Assembly (NCBI GenBank): GCA_961205875.1
Contig: OY540822.1
Coordinates: forward strand, 4,714,501-4,778,500
DNA length: 64,000 nt
DNA from: Sialis fuliginosa
Taxonomy: Eukaryota; Arthropoda; Insecta; Megaloptera; Sialidae
Direction of reading: 5' to 3'
In this document: positions 44,182-55,294 of the stretch, piece after piece
Position numbering within the stretch: position 1 is the stretch's first letter
How the letters are laid out: each line of letters begins with the position of its first letter
The notes under the pieces: generated by a model
The model's database searches: none
What the model saw: the letters and a program-made list of their open reading frames with translations, nothing else
What the model was told of the DNA's origin: nothing
Program-made: the position numbers and the translations under genes

Positions 44182-46445
44182 TCATTCATGCTGTTGCTGA
44201 AATTGATATTCACACTGCTCTTTAAGAGTTTTAATTGTATTTGCAGTGTAGGATATCTTCTTATCCCACTTCGTGTTGAATTTGTAGAATCCTTTTTGTA
44301 TTATAAACCATATATGCTCACTTTCGCGAGGATATTCAATATTTAATATATGAAAAGATTTGAAGCAAATATCTACTGCTTTCAGAGTAGAATTTACTTT
44401 ATATAACATTTCATCAATGCAGACATAAGACTCTGTTATTGTCTTGAGTTCAGACCCAACAACAATAATCAGTGGCTGAAACGGAAAATGTATATTTCGT
44501 AGTCGTTCAATTCTTTCATCTCGAGCAATTGTCACATCTGCTGAATGCTGCAACATTTAAATATTTAGAATTAAAAAAAACAAATAATATGTCTTCGATA
44601 TGGATCTTGGCTTCTGGGTGTAAGCCGCGTCAGTTTGGTCTTGTTATCGGCCAACGTTTCGTCACACATTGCAGTGGACATCTTCAGGGCTCTTCTAAAA
44701 GTGCAACGGAGGCAAGGGTCCGCACTCGTTAAATACTAGTTCGGGCAGCGGTCAGTGGTGACTCGGACGCACCTGATTGGTGCGCGCTCGAGCCTGTGCC
44801 CTCGTCTCGTACACCGGTCTCAGCTGGAGGGGGTGGCCAGGTGAACAGATGTCGCCAGGCGCTGCTGAGTGGATATCCGTCGTCTCTGTTTATGTTATTA
44901 TTGTTTTTGAGAATCTCGATCGATTCTCGGACAATGCGGGGGTAATAGCGGGATGTTTTCGCTAGGACCTCGGTTTTGTCGAAATGGATACTATGGTTCT
45001 GCGTGTGCGCATGCTCTGCCAACGCAGATTTGTCTAATTGTTTTAGACGTGTCTGTCTGGCATGCTCTTGCACCCGTGTCCCTATAGTACGTCCGGTTTG
45101 GCCGATATACACGACCCCACAGCTACAAGGAATAGATATACTCCTTCAGTGTGTAGTGGTATATAGTCCTTGGGGTTCCTGAGTCTCTGGGTGATTTTGT
45201 TAGGGGGCGTGAAAATTGGTCTGATATCGTGACTCCTTAACAGTTTACCCAACCGGTCTGTTGTGCCGCGTACATACGGAAGTATGGCTGTAGATATGTA
45301 CTCGGGATCCGGTTTCGGCTCATCTGTTTTAGGGGTCGTCTTATCGTGTATGGCCCCCGTAATGTCCCGGGTTTTGTAACCGTTTAGCTTGAGGGCTGAG
45401 GTGACATTATCCAGTTCACTTTGGAGGTTAGTCGGATATGACAGGGAGAACGCTCTATGTACCAAAGAGTTCACCACTGAGCGTAATTGGGAGGGATGGT
45501 GGTGTGACGACGCATTGAGGTAGCGGTTTGTGTGTGTGGGTTTGCGGTACACACTGTGTACTAGCGAACCCTCAGGGGTGCGTTCTACCAGGACATCTAG
45601 AAAAGGCAATTTGCCTTCAACTTCTGTTTCCATGGTGAAACGGATGTTGGGGTGTTGATTGTTTAGGAAGTCGAGAAAAGGGGGGAGGGTGTCCCGTCCA
45701 TGAGGCCAGACAACGAAAGTGTCATCAACGTATCTGTACCAACATGTCGGTTCGAGCGGAGTATGCTCGAGAGATTCAGTTTCAAATGCCTCCATAAATA
45801 TGTTGGCAACTACTTGATGATAATATCTTCGATATTACAAAAAATATTTATCTGTATAATTTATAATTATACTAACATTGGCACGAAGTATTTAGCTATC
45901 TTTTGCATTACCAATACTAGGCTTCCAACATTCTCTTTTACTCTGTTTAAGAACTATTTGAGGTGGAATGAAGTGAGGTAATAATAGCAATTGTATTGCT
46001 ACTAATGAATTTGTAAATTAAAATTAATTACGAATACAATAGACTTAATATATTTGATAAAATTCGTAGAATATTGTTTGTAATTATAAACACACCTTCA
46101 CTGATACTTTCTGATGACAACAATGCTTGAAGTTCTAATCCAGTTAAATCTTTTTTTTGTAAGTGATGTTCAATTGATATAATGCTGAAGAATGCTTTCC
46201 AGTTATGAATATCAATTTTTTTCCCGTTAGTTTAAGTGTTAAAAAGTCTTCATTTATTAATTCATAACCCTTTGGATGATTAAGAGCTAACCAATTTTTG
46301 AAAAAATTTTGTATTTGACATCACTTGTTAAAACTTCTTTACGACGAAGTTGAAAAGTTAATCTCCAATGATGTAGGAGCACATCCCATGATGCAATGTG
46401 TACTTCGAGCCATTTTTTACTCAGTAGCTCAACATCATTATTCAT
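44182..46445 (-). pseudogene. Unnamed multicopy insect gene, split by a Penelope-like insertion
   Basis: Three minus-strand pieces fit one protein family that I recall as common in insect genomes but cannot name. 46445-46110 has LLSKKWLEVHIASWDVLLHHW and KIDIHNWKAFFSIIL, with frame changes and stops. 45980-45825 has LLPHFIPPQIVLKQSKRECW, with stops. 44553-44182 has FPFQPLIIVVGSELKTI, EMLYKVNSTLKAVDICFKSF and YPRESEHIWFIIQKGFYKF. The Penelope-like copy lies between the last two. It is decayed; no catalytic residues can be assigned. Confidence 0.5.
44585..45820 (-). mobile_element. Penelope-like element, 5'-truncated
   Basis: RT fragment (45820-45150) from VVANIFMEAFE through the active site CWYRYVDDTFVVWPHG and LPFLDVLVER, HSVYRKPTHTNRYL. 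After a one-base shift near 45130 the GIY-YIG endonuclease starts (VVYIGQTGRTIGTRVQEHAR, then ALAEHAHTQNHSIHF). RT plus GIY-YIG is diagnostic of Penelope-like elements. The 3' UTR has GAAGATGTCCACTGCAATG and ACGAAACGTTGGCC near 44655-44690, also typical. The 5' half of RT is missing. Confidence 0.88.
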
Positions 46446-46509
46446 CGAATCTACATGAGACAAAATACATTAAAATATAAAAGATTCAAGAAATTTGTTA
46501 CACATAAAA

Positions 46510-46900
46510 TTGTAAAAATAATAAAAAATTGGAATCTATTTATTTTTTTGAACATTCGTATTTTGCAGAAAAAAAGAAATAACTTTTGTCTGAAAAGTTT
46601 TATAAAAAATTTCAATTTTAACATATTTTTTTTAATTTTGTAACATTAAAACAAATTTTTGCTTTAAAATTATAAAAAAATTATTTTTTTAAACTGCATT
46701 TTTCCTCAAACATTTAAGATAATAATTTCAAAATTTTTGATCACAAAAATTTTTTTTTGATGTAAAAAAAAAATTTAAATTACGTTAAAATTGAAATTTA
46801 AAAAAAAACTTTTCAAACAAAAGTTATTTCGATTTTTTTTGCAAAATACAAATCTGCAAAAAAAACTAAGTTTCTATTTAAAAAAAATTGCTGACCCCAA
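46510..46900. repeat. AT-rich inverted repeat
   Basis: The left arm (about 46515-46640, with GAAATAACTTTTGTCTGAAAAG) is mirrored by the right arm (about 46780-46890, with CTTTTCAAACAAAAGTTATTTC). Both include a CTGCAAAA/TTTTGCAG block. It is probably a degraded foldback element; the short frames inside are not genes. Confidence 0.6.
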
Positions 46901-47912
46901 AATGACCTTAAAACCTCCACTCAAGGTCAAAATTATTACCTTCATTGGGTTTGCCCCGACAAATCCTAAAACTTTTGTACCAAACATTTTCCATAGAAAG
47001 CTTTCGTTTTCCAGCTATTGTGATAAATAAAACAACATTATTAAAAATGAAGTGGAGTTAGGCCACTTTCAAAATAAACTTTTTAACTTGAAATTAATTG
47101 TGAAAATTAATGTGTTCAAAAATTTTTTTTACTTTGAATATATTTAACCAAAAATTGTTTTTTATGATAATTTACTTCTAAATATACACGCTACTACAGT
47201 CAACAAAAAAATATTGAAAAATGGAGTTAGGCCACTTTCAAAATAAACGGCTCATATGTATTTTCAATGTTCATTTTTATTTTTTATTTTTGTTGTTTTT
47301 TTAACGTTATTCTATATTTTATGTTTTTTCCCCCTATTTTTAATTGTTTATTTCTACTAGTATTTGCTGACTACCTAATTACTATAGTCATCACTTGGGA
47401 TTTTTGGAGTGATGGATGTGGAGTTTGCTACCGGACCTATCGGAGCAGGTTTGAAGACGAACAGTACGGTCGGGAATGTGGGTTTACATTAAAATGGTTC
47501 ACACATGAGGATTTTTACAATCTAACTCCTATATAAATATTCATTCAGAATGTCGTATACTGCAATTTTTTGACTTGCTAATACTTATATTGTTATTATA
47601 TTATATAATTTTTATTTGGATCGACAAAACACATTATTACGATCGAATAAATTGAGCAGTTGTATCAAATCATTTATTCATTTATTCCAAGATACCATGT
47701 AATTGGCATCAAATAATTTTTGTTTGGACCAATAAAAATTCTTATCCAGAGCTAATACTTGAATTAGTTGCGTCGAATAACTTTAATTTATCATATTAAA
47801 AAATATATATATTTGCAGCGCATAATTTATATTGGAGTCAACTAAATTGATATTTCGGTCAAAAATATGTATTATTTGTAATAAATCATTTGTGCTTTTC
47901 AATCAAAAAATA
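46901..47912. other. Spacer with a short direct repeat
   Basis: GGAGTTAGGCCACTTTCAAAATAAAC occurs near 47051 and near 47223 (first 20: GGAGTTAGGCCACTTTCAAA). An 89-codon frame at 47267-47536 is hydrophobic then mixed and matches nothing I know. Confidence 0.4.
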
Positions 47913-48153
47913 TTATTGATATGCCCCCCCCTCACCGGACAATGAAATTTCGTCCGCCACGCACTGGAGAATCCTTTCAGCTGTCGAATGACATCTCGCC
48001 GGCGCTCCTAGCTCAAACGGATCACCGTCAAAACCCAAAACTAGGGTAAACCGCCATCCGAACGCGCCACAACGTCAGTCCATCCTTCCTTAATGAAAGG
48101 GAGAAGGGTGAAGTTGCGAGTTGGCTCTCACCAACGAAGCGCATCCGTGGGCG

Positions 48154-48160
48154 ATATAAA
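48154..48160 (+). promoter_or_regulatory. Putative TATA box in the 5' LTR
   Basis: ATATAAA in a GC-rich context (GGGCGATATAAAGCC), about 240 bp into the LTR; the likely core promoter of the element. Confidence 0.5.
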
Positions 48161-48319
48161 GCCTCCCGGTTTTTTATGAAAAGTGAAGGGAACAAGTGCC
48201 CTACCAACCACTTGTACGACTAGTTCGTTCTTTGTAACATTTATGTACAATTGCGACTGTCACATAGAACTTTGCTGCCGAGCAAACCCAGGAAGCTCCC
48301 AGACCCGTTCCAGTGACGC

Positions 48320-48815
48320 TTTTCGAGGACCACTGCCGCCGCCGAAGAAGACGTTCACCACCGGACGTTTGAGGACCACTGCCGCCGCCGAAGAAGACGT
48401 CCACCACCGGACGTTTGAGGACCACTGCCGCCGCCGAAGAAGACGTCCACCACCGGACGTTTGAGGACCACTGCCGCCGCCGAAGAAGACGTCCACCACC
48501 GGACGTTTGAGGACCACTGCCGCCGCCGAAGAAGACGTCCACCACCGGACGTTTGAGGACCACTGTCGCCGCCGAAGGAGACGTCCACCACCGGACGTTT
48601 GAGGACCACTGCCGCCGCCGAAGAAGACGTCCACCACCGGACGTTTGGGGACCACTGTCGACCGCCGACGAAGACGCCCACTACCTCTCGTTTGAGGACC
48701 ACTGCCGACTCACGTTGAGGACCGCTGCTGCCGCCGAAGGAGACGCCCACCGCCTCACGTTGGAGGACCACTGCCGACCGCCGAAGGACGCCGCCCGCCA
48801 CCTCACGTTTGAGGA
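48320..48815. repeat. 46-bp GC-rich minisatellite in the 5' LTR
   Basis: Units of GTTTGAGGACCACTGCCGCC-type followed by GCCGAAGAAGACGTCCACCA and CCGGAC, period 46. About six near-perfect copies are followed by about four degenerate ones. Open frames on both strands (Gly/Pro/Arg-rich) are artefacts of the period. The same array is at 53663-54158. Confidence 0.92.
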
Positions 48816-49088
48816 CCGCTGACGATCAGTCAGAGACGCCGCCGTACCCAAGGACGATCGCCGGAAGCCGCACGCCGAGACCTGACGGCCGCCACGAGAC
48901 GCCCACGTTCACGGACGCCACGCAGATTCTAACAACCCCGGAATCCCCGTCGCCCCTTGCCGGAACGAGAAGAAACGACACCCCCACGCCCATTCATCAA
49001 ATAAACTTGTATAAAATAAATAAAATTATTTTTTTATCCAGCCATTGTTTTTATTTCTCGCTATTATACATACGAGGGTACAACAATT

Positions 49089-49101
49089 TGGCGGCCCAAC
49101 G
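49089..49101 (+). promoter_or_regulatory. Primer binding site of the 47.9-54.4 kb element
   Basis: TGGCGGCCCAACG three bases after the LTR, similar but not identical to the tRNA-Lys-type sites I know. Confidence 0.5.
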
Positions 49102-49149
49102 TAGTGGCCAGGAAACTTAAGCGAGAGCTTCCGACCCAACGCCCTGAAC

Positions 49150-50127
49150 ATGACAAGAAAACGCTCATTGTCTGAACCACGAACAAACAACGGCACTCCG
49201 CCGTTACATCCGGGAGTAACTACCCGGTGGCGCCCAACACAACACGAAGTAACTCTGAGGGAGACCCCAAGGGAAACTGAAACTACGCCGATAAGAACCA
49301 CAACGGAAACACTGAGAGAAATAGAAACGCCAAGAGTCACAATGGACCCAGAAACAATTCCTATGGGAATTACCACACTGAACCAGCTACTATCCAAGTT
49401 ACTGGTTCAGTCAAGTCCGACACCACCAGTATTCCGAGGAGACGTATCGGAAGATCCGGGAATCTACCTGAGGAAGTGCGAGGAACATTTACAAGACCTA
49501 AGAATTCCACGGAGCCAGTGGGTTGACACCATCACCCCGCAATTGAAGGACAATGCCGCAAGCTGGTGGAGAACATACAAGCGCCTTCAACTACCGTGGT
49601 CAGACTTTAGCGAACGGCTACAAAAGAAGTTCGCCGGACCTGAAACTATAGCACTGTTGATGTCACAACTGTATGGCCAGAAGCAGAAGAACACTGAATC
49701 TTGCGAACTTTTCCTACTGAACAAAATTAGTTTGTTCCAACGCCTCCACCCAGAGAAGGAAGCCGAAGAAATCGTCCGATTCCTCGTGGAACTCGTGAAA
49801 CCGAACATACGCCCATTCCTGAGGGTACCGACGCCATCCACGTTGGAAGAGCTCGTGGATCGCGCCCGCGATGTCGAGCGAGATTGGCAGGAGATGACGA
49901 CGACAAACCAGGCGGCCGCAAACAAGCAGCCGTCACCAACAGTGCCATCACTTCCGCGATGTCATCACTGTTCACAACGACACTTCCACCGGGACTGCCC
50001 CATGCTGAACACAAGATATCCAGCCCGGGAAAACTACCATCGGCCAGGGAGAAGCACCGACAACCCTCCTACGACGACAGGGCCAACAACGTCGGGAGCC
50101 GGTCATACCAGATCGCCACCAGCGTAA
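49150..50127 (+). CDS. gag: Gag of the 47.9-54.4 kb element
   Basis: 325 residues, ATG 65 bp after the 5' LTR. A Thr/Arg-rich N-terminus is followed by a capsid region (VFRGDVSEDPGIYLRKCEEH, WWRTYKRLQLPWSDFSERL, KNTESCELFLLNKISLFQRL). A zinc knuckle follows near 275-287 (CHHCSQRHFHRDC; first gap one residue shorter than the standard C-x2-C-x4-H-x4-C). It would assemble particles and bind genomic RNA. Pol follows in the -1 frame with about 240 bp of overlap. Confidence 0.9.
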   Translation: MTRKRSLSEPRTNNGTPPLHPGVTTRWRPTQHEVTLRETPRETETTPIRTTTETLREIETPRVTMDPETIPMGITTLNQLLSKLLVQSSPTPPVFRGDVSEDPGIYLRKCEEHLQDLRIPRSQWVDTITPQLKDNAASWWRTYKRLQLPWSDFSERLQKKFAGPETIALLMSQLYGQKQKNTESCELFLLNKISLFQRLHPEKEAEEIVRFLVELVKPNIRPFLRVPTPSTLEELVDRARDVERDWQEMTTTNQAAANKQPSPTVPSLPRCHHCSQRHFHRDCPMLNTRYPARENYHRPGRSTDNPPTTTGPTTSGAGHTRSPPA

Positions 50128-53100
50128 CCGCACTTCCCAGAATCAAAATTAGTTTTAAGAACCGGACCTACTACGCTCTCCTGGACTCGGCCGCATCCCA
50201 CAACTTCATAAACGACGAATATCTACCCGCCTCCCATACGTCATCCTATCAGGAGGTAGAGCTCGCCAAGAAGGGGGAATACGCCATCGCTTCAGGAGCG
50301 CAATCTATAACCATCACAATAGAAGACGTTTGCTCGCAGTTGGACGTACTGACCGTGCACGACTTGCGGGAAGACTTTATTTTGGGCCTGCCGTGGTTCA
50401 CAAGTCAGGAAGCCACAATGGACTTTGCCCGAAAGTGTGTCTATTACGGCACCACGCAGCGTCACACTATTCATTGGGCACTGCCGCCATGCACCGAGGA
50501 AATAATCACGCTGCCCCAGATTGGAGAATTTCCGCCGCACCTCCAACCCACTGCTCAAGCGTTAATGGAGCGATTCAGGGACGTCTTCCGATCACCACAG
50601 GTCCCAACAAACTCCACTACACACAAAATACCGCTCATCACTTCTACACCCGTCCGATCGCCGATGTATCGCTACTCGGTGGAGAAGAGACGACTCATCC
50701 ACCAGCAAGTGGAGGAGATGCTGGCAGAGGGAGTCATCAAGCCCAGCACGTCACCATACAGCTCGCCGATCGTGATGGTCGCCAAGAAAAACGGAGAGTC
50801 TCGCTTCTGCGTTGACTACCGGAAGATCAACGCCATTACGAAGGATGAAGTCACCCCCCTACCATTGATACACGAGACGCTCAAGGACCTCGGCCTCGCC
50901 AAGGTGTTCTCAGCCATCGACCTAAAATCTGGCTACTGGCAGATTCCGATGCATCCCGACTCACAACACGCGACCGCTTTCTGCACTCCTTCCGGAGGCT
51001 GTTATGAGTTCAAGGTCATGCCGTTCGGCCTAAAGGGAGCGCCAGGGACGTTCCAACGTCTGATGAGCCAACAAGTATTGACAGGCTATCTCCGGGACTT
51101 CTGCCTCGTCTACATCGACGACATAATCGTCTATTCCAACACGTACGATGAGCACCTTGGACATCTGCAGAAGGTATTTGAGCGTTTGCGACTGCACGGA
51201 TTGGTTGGTGCACCGGAGAAATGTAAATTTGGCTGCCGCTCCCTGGAATACTTGGGGCATACTATTAGCGAGGAGTACAACCACCCGCAAGAACATCACT
51301 TGCACCAAATCCAAAACTTCTCCGCTCCAAGAACCAGGAAGGAGTTGCGAAGCTTCTTGGGCCTATGCAACTGGCTTCGAGAATACATCGATCATTTCGC
51401 CGATATCGCTGCCCCGCTCAACGATCTTCTGAGCGAGAAGAAGAAGTATTCCTGGACACCACAGGCCCAAGAAGGGTTCCTTAAAATCAAGCATGCCCTA
51501 TCAGAACCTTTGAAACTCCACCGCCCCGATCCGACGCTTCCGTTCGTTCTCCAAACTGATGCCAGTCAGGAAGGAGTAGCCGCTGTCCTGTACCAAGAAG
51601 GTGAAAACAAGAACCGACGCATAATATCCTATGCGAGCTCACGATTTAATCCTGCCGTGAGAAAATACCACTGCAACGAGCAGGAATGCCTTGCAGCGGT
51701 ATGGGCGATAAAGCGTTACCGCCCCTACTTGGAGGATAGACCGTTCACCCTTCGTACAGATAGCCGCGCTCTTACCTGGCTACACCAAACAAAGGATCAT
51801 CGGGCGAAGCTCACACGATGGGCCTTACTACTACAGGAGTTTGCGTTCAACATTGAACACTGCCCAGGGAAGGACAATGAACTTCCGGACGTACTGTCAC
51901 GGAACCCGGACGCTCAAGGCCTGCCCGAAGCCCTTGAGGTCCAACCCAATCTCACACCACCCAGGAGGAAGGGGTATGTCGCAGAGACAACGCCCCGGCT
52001 GATGCAAATAACGGCGCCTAATCTCGACGAAGAGATTCAGCAGGAACAACATAACGACCCCTCCATTCAACAGTGGTTACTTCCTGAAAGAGAAGGCAAT
52101 CACGAGGACCTCCCAGCGGGGTATCAAATACGCGATAATGCACTGTGGTACGGCGGACCAACCGACTTCCGTCTGTACGTCCCAAGCGCGGAACGTCCCA
52201 CAGTCCTACATCATTATCACGACCACACACTCGCGGGACATCCAGGATACAGGGAGACGTTACGGGCCATTAGTAAGCGTTACTTTTGGCCTCATCTGAG
52301 ACAGGACGTAACAAAACACGTCCGGAACTGTCTGATTTGCAGTTGCTATAAGGCAAACAACCATCCTCACACCGCTCCGCAACGAGCGCATCAGCCAACA
52401 AAACCTTGGGAGACGATTGCCGTGGACATCATGGGACCTTATCCTAAGAGCACAAAAGGGAAGCGATTCATCTTCGTAGTCACCGATCTATTTACGCGAT
52501 GGGTCGAAGCCTTTCCCATCGGGACGTCCAAAGCTCCAACTCTGATACGTCTTTTGGACACAGAAATTTACGCAAGGTATGGTTATCCGAAAGCGATCAT
52601 CTCGGATAACGGACGCCAGTTCATTAGCCATTCATGGAAGAGGGCTTGCGAACGATGGGAGAGCTTGCATTGGACCACTGCCGTCTATCACCCCCGCGCC
52701 AACCCCACGGAACGGCGCAATCAAGAGTTGAAGAAGGGGTTAAGATTACACCTTCATAACGAAGTCCACACAAAATGGGATCAGTATATCGCCGACACTC
52801 TGTACAACATTCGGACACGACGGAATGCCGCCACAGGCTATACTCCCAGCGAAGCCTTGTTTGGCTACAACCTACAACGTCCCGGTCACTGGAGAATCGC
52901 CAATTCCCTGAACACAAGTCAGTTGCCCGAGGCCGCGGAACGGAATCAGATCATCGCCGCACGCCAACACGACTACCAAAACAAGTACCTGACCGCAGAC
53001 CCGCCAGACCAGAATCGATACCTACCTGGCAATTGGGTCTTGTACAGAGAGCACCACCTCTCAGACGCCGCCGAGAATTTCCACGCGCCATTCGCAGCAA

Positions 53101-53225
53101 AATGGTCAGCACCACATCAAATAGAGGCCATCCTAGGGCCCCATGTTTACCTACTAGCTAAGGGCAACCACCAAATCAAGGTCCACGAAGACCAGTTGCG
53201 GGCAGCACCCCCGATGGACCAATAG
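49884..53225 (+). CDS. pol: Pol of the 47.9-54.4 kb element
   Basis: Open for 1113 codons, -1 to gag; no ATG is needed if made by frameshifting. Protease: YYALLDSAASHNFIN (D-S-A active site). RT: SRFCVDYRKINAITKDEV, FSAIDLKSGYWQIPM, active site FCLVYIDDIIVYSN. RNase H: LQTDASQEGVAAVLYQEG. Integrase: finger HDHTLAGHPGYRE ... CLICSCYK, core Asp in AVDIMGPYP, Asp in IISDNGRQF, Glu in RANPTERRNQELK. A GPY-type module follows near the end (APHQIEAILGPHVYLL). No lesion is seen, so it is probably functional. Confidence 0.95.
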   Translation: MAGDDDDKPGGRKQAAVTNSAITSAMSSLFTTTLPPGLPHAEHKISSPGKLPSAREKHRQPSYDDRANNVGSRSYQIATSVTALPRIKISFKNRTYYALLDSAASHNFINDEYLPASHTSSYQEVELAKKGEYAIASGAQSITITIEDVCSQLDVLTVHDLREDFILGLPWFTSQEATMDFARKCVYYGTTQRHTIHWALPPCTEEIITLPQIGEFPPHLQPTAQALMERFRDVFRSPQVPTNSTTHKIPLITSTPVRSPMYRYSVEKRRLIHQQVEEMLAEGVIKPSTSPYSSPIVMVAKKNGESRFCVDYRKINAITKDEVTPLPLIHETLKDLGLAKVFSAIDLKSGYWQIPMHPDSQHATAFCTPSGGCYEFKVMPFGLKGAPGTFQRLMSQQVLTGYLRDFCLVYIDDIIVYSNTYDEHLGHLQKVFERLRLHGLVGAPEKCKFGCRSLEYLGHTISEEYNHPQEHHLHQIQNFSAPRTRKELRSFLGLCNWLREYIDHFADIAAPLNDLLSEKKKYSWTPQAQEGFLKIKHALSEPLKLHRPDPTLPFVLQTDASQEGVAAVLYQEGENKNRRIISYASSRFNPAVRKYHCNEQECLAAVWAIKRYRPYLEDRPFTLRTDSRALTWLHQTKDHRAKLTRWALLLQEFAFNIEHCPGKDNELPDVLSRNPDAQGLPEALEVQPNLTPPRRKGYVAETTPRLMQITAPNLDEEIQQEQHNDPSIQQWLLPEREGNHEDLPAGYQIRDNALWYGGPTDFRLYVPSAERPTVLHHYHDHTLAGHPGYRETLRAISKRYFWPHLRQDVTKHVRNCLICSCYKANNHPHTAPQRAHQPTKPWETIAVDIMGPYPKSTKGKRFIFVVTDLFTRWVEAFPIGTSKAPTLIRLLDTEIYARYGYPKAIISDNGRQFISHSWKRACERWESLHWTTAVYHPRANPTERRNQELKKGLRLHLHNEVHTKWDQYIADTLYNIRTRRNAATGYTPSEALFGYNLQRPGHWRIANSLNTSQLPEAAERNQIIAARQHDYQNKYLTADPPDQNRYLPGNWVLYREHHLSDAAENFHAPFAAKWSAPHQIEAILGPHVYLLAKGNHQIKVHEDQLRAAPPMDQ

Positions 53226-53259
53226 AAGCGTACGAAACTTCAAAACAGGCAGGGAGGAT

Positions 53260-54428
53260 TGATATGCCCCCCCCTCACCGGACAATGAAATTTCGTCCGC
53301 CACGCACTGGAGAATCCTTTCAGCTGTCGAATGACATCTCGCCGGCGCTCCTAGCTCAAACGGATCACCGTCAAAACCCAAAACTAGGGTAAACCGCCAT
53401 CCGAACGCGCCACAACGTCAGTCCATCCTTCCTTAATGAAAGGGAGAAGGGTGAAGTTGCGAGTTGGCTCTCACCAACGAAGCGCATCCGTGGGCGATAT
53501 AAAGCCTCCCGGTTTTTTATGAAAAGTGAAGGGAACAAGTGCCCTACCAACCACTTGTACGACTAGTTCGTTCTTTGTAACATTTATGTACAATTGCGAC
53601 TGTCACATAGAACTTTGCTGCCGAGCAAACCCAGGAAGCTCCCAGACCCGTTCCAGTGACGCTTTTCGAGGACCACTGCCGCCGCCGAAGAAGACGTTCA
53701 CCACCGGACGTTTGAGGACCACTGCCGCCGCCGAAGAAGACGTCCACCACCGGACGTTTGAGGACCACTGCCGCCGCCGAAGAAGACGTCCACCACCGGA
53801 CGTTTGAGGACCACTGCCGCCGCCGAAGAAGACGTCCACCACCGGACGTTTGAGGACCACTGCCGCCGCCGAAGAAGACGTCCACCACCGGACGTTTGAG
53901 GACCACTGTCGCCGCCGAAGGAGACGTCCACCACCGGACGTTTGAGGACCACTGCCGCCGCCGAAGAAGACGTCCACCACCGGACGTTTGGGGACCACTG
54001 TCGACCGCCGACGAAGACGCCCACTACCTCTCGTTTGAGGATCACTGCCGACTCACGTTGAGGACCGCTGCTGCCGCCGAAGGAGACGCCCACCGCCTCA
54101 CGTTTGAGGACCACTGCCGACCGCCGAAGGACGCCGCCCGCCACCTCACGTTTGAGGACCGCTGACGATCAGTCAGAGACGCCGCCGTACCCAAGGACGA
54201 TCGCCGGAAGCCGCACGCCGAGACCTGACGGCCGCCACGAGACGCCCACGTTCACGGACGCCACGCAGATTCTAACAACCCCGGAATCCCCGTCGCCCCT
54301 TGCCGGAACGAGAAGAAACGACACCCCCACGCCCATTCATCAAATAAACTTGTATAAAATAAATAAAATTATTTTTTTATCCAGCCATTGTTTTTATTTC
54401 TCGCTATTATACATACGAGGGTACAACA
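53260..54428 (+). repeat. 3' LTR with internal 46-bp minisatellite
   Basis: Same length and structure as the 5' LTR, including the same number of 46-bp units (about 53663-54158). Confidence 0.95.
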
Positions 54429-54683
54429 TTATATTGATTGAAATACCATTAATTTGTATTAATAAATTAGACTATTTGGTTCAAATAAGGGCCTTTAAAT
54501 AACTTATAAAAAATAACTTTAAATAATTTATTGGGCACAATGTTATTAATTATTCAGTTCAAGTAAAATTTACTTGCTTTCATTAAATACGGCACAAGTA
54601 ATTTGAGTTATTTGCATCCATAAATTTTTTTTCAGTGTACCTACTATAAAAAAATATTTATATAATTAACAGTTTTTAAGAAA

Positions 54684-54985
54684 TTAAATATATTTTTTAA
54701 ATATTACCTCCATTTCATTTTTATCTGTGTATTCATTCTCCTTAACTACGTTAGTTTTATGTTGGCAATCAAAGCAGATTCTTTGTTGGTCATACCTTTC
54801 TACAGAATTTTGTAATGGAGTTGAGCATTCTATAAATATATGCACTGCTTTTTTAATATTAATACAAGAGTGAGCTCTATTTGGTAAATCGCCATTTGAA
54901 CATACAGGGCATTTAATTGATGATATAACCAATTCATTTATCGAATAATTTTTTGCATCTTTGGCATTTGCATTTAATTGGCTAT
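54684..54985 (-). pseudogene. Cysteine-rich C-terminal piece of an unnamed insect gene
   Basis: Minus-strand frame SIKCPVCSNGDLPNRAHSC, KKAVHIFIECSTPL, then RICFDCQ. The C-x2-C ... AH-x-C ... VH ... ECS ... C-x2-C spacing is that of the terminal zinc-binding module of a multicopy, element-like insect protein. In the family as I recall it, a cysteine stands where this copy has Ile (CINIKK). It fits the same gene as 55711-55850 and 56448-56786, with the hAT fragment in between. Confidence 0.45.
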
Positions 54986-55294
54986 TGCTTCATAATTAGG
55001 AGAGTATGAAGATATGCCTGCTCTTAAGCAATTATCAAGATATTCGTCTGTCAGTCGAGATCTGTGCTTTGATTTTATCATATCCATTGTTGAAAATAAT
55101 GATTCACACAAGTATGAGGAATCGAACATAGATTTTATTCTGTATGATGCTCTTTTCAAGATTGGAAATTTGTTTCTGTCGACTATATTCCAGAAGTTCT
55201 CATCTGATACATTTGATTTTAGGACAATGTCGTTATGAAGATAAAAAATTTCTAGCTCCAGTTCTTTTGCCCTTAACTTGAACAAGCTTTGCAA
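54974..55294 (-). pseudogene. hAT transposase, C-terminal dimerisation region
   Basis: Minus-strand frame with FWNIVDRNKFPILKRASYRI, FDSSYLCESLFSTMDMIKSK and HRSRLTDEYLDNCLRAGIS, the classic hAT C-terminal block of ZBED5/FAM200-like proteins. The N-terminal two thirds are missing. A hAT-like end CAGTGGTCCCCGACCC lies on the minus strand near 55663, suggesting an internally deleted element from there to about 54965. Confidence 0.7.

Larger units (their letters stand above)
47917..49085 (+). repeat. 5' LTR with internal 46-bp minisatellite
   Basis: A run of eight C near the start, a TATA-like ATATAAA at 48154-48160, then a 46-bp tandem array, then a poly(A)-signal-like AATAAA cluster near 49000-49025. 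Confidence 0.95.
47917..54428 (+). mobile_element. Complete Ty3/gypsy retrotransposon with 1169-bp LTRs, 6512 bp
   Basis: LTRs of equal length (TGATATG...TACAACA), a 4-bp duplication TTAT (47913-47916 and 54429-54432), primer site, purine tract (GGCAGGGAGGA) and overlapping gag and pol. The LTRs differ at about two positions seen by eye (GAGGACC/GAGGATC and GTTGGAGG/GTTTGAGG), about 99.8% identity, so it is young. Base composition is much more GC-rich than the surroundings. It lies in non-coding AT-rich DNA. Confidence 0.95.

Noticed and set aside
47267-47536. 89-codon hydrophobic frame as a possible membrane protein
   Set aside because: T-rich sequence gives Phe/Leu-rich frames by chance; no family match and no splice or promoter context.
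48183-48822. Long overlapping open frames on both strands (Gly/Trp-rich or Pro/Arg-rich), repeated at 53526-54165
   Set aside because: They follow a 46-bp repeat inside LTRs and shift frame from unit to unit; not proteins.
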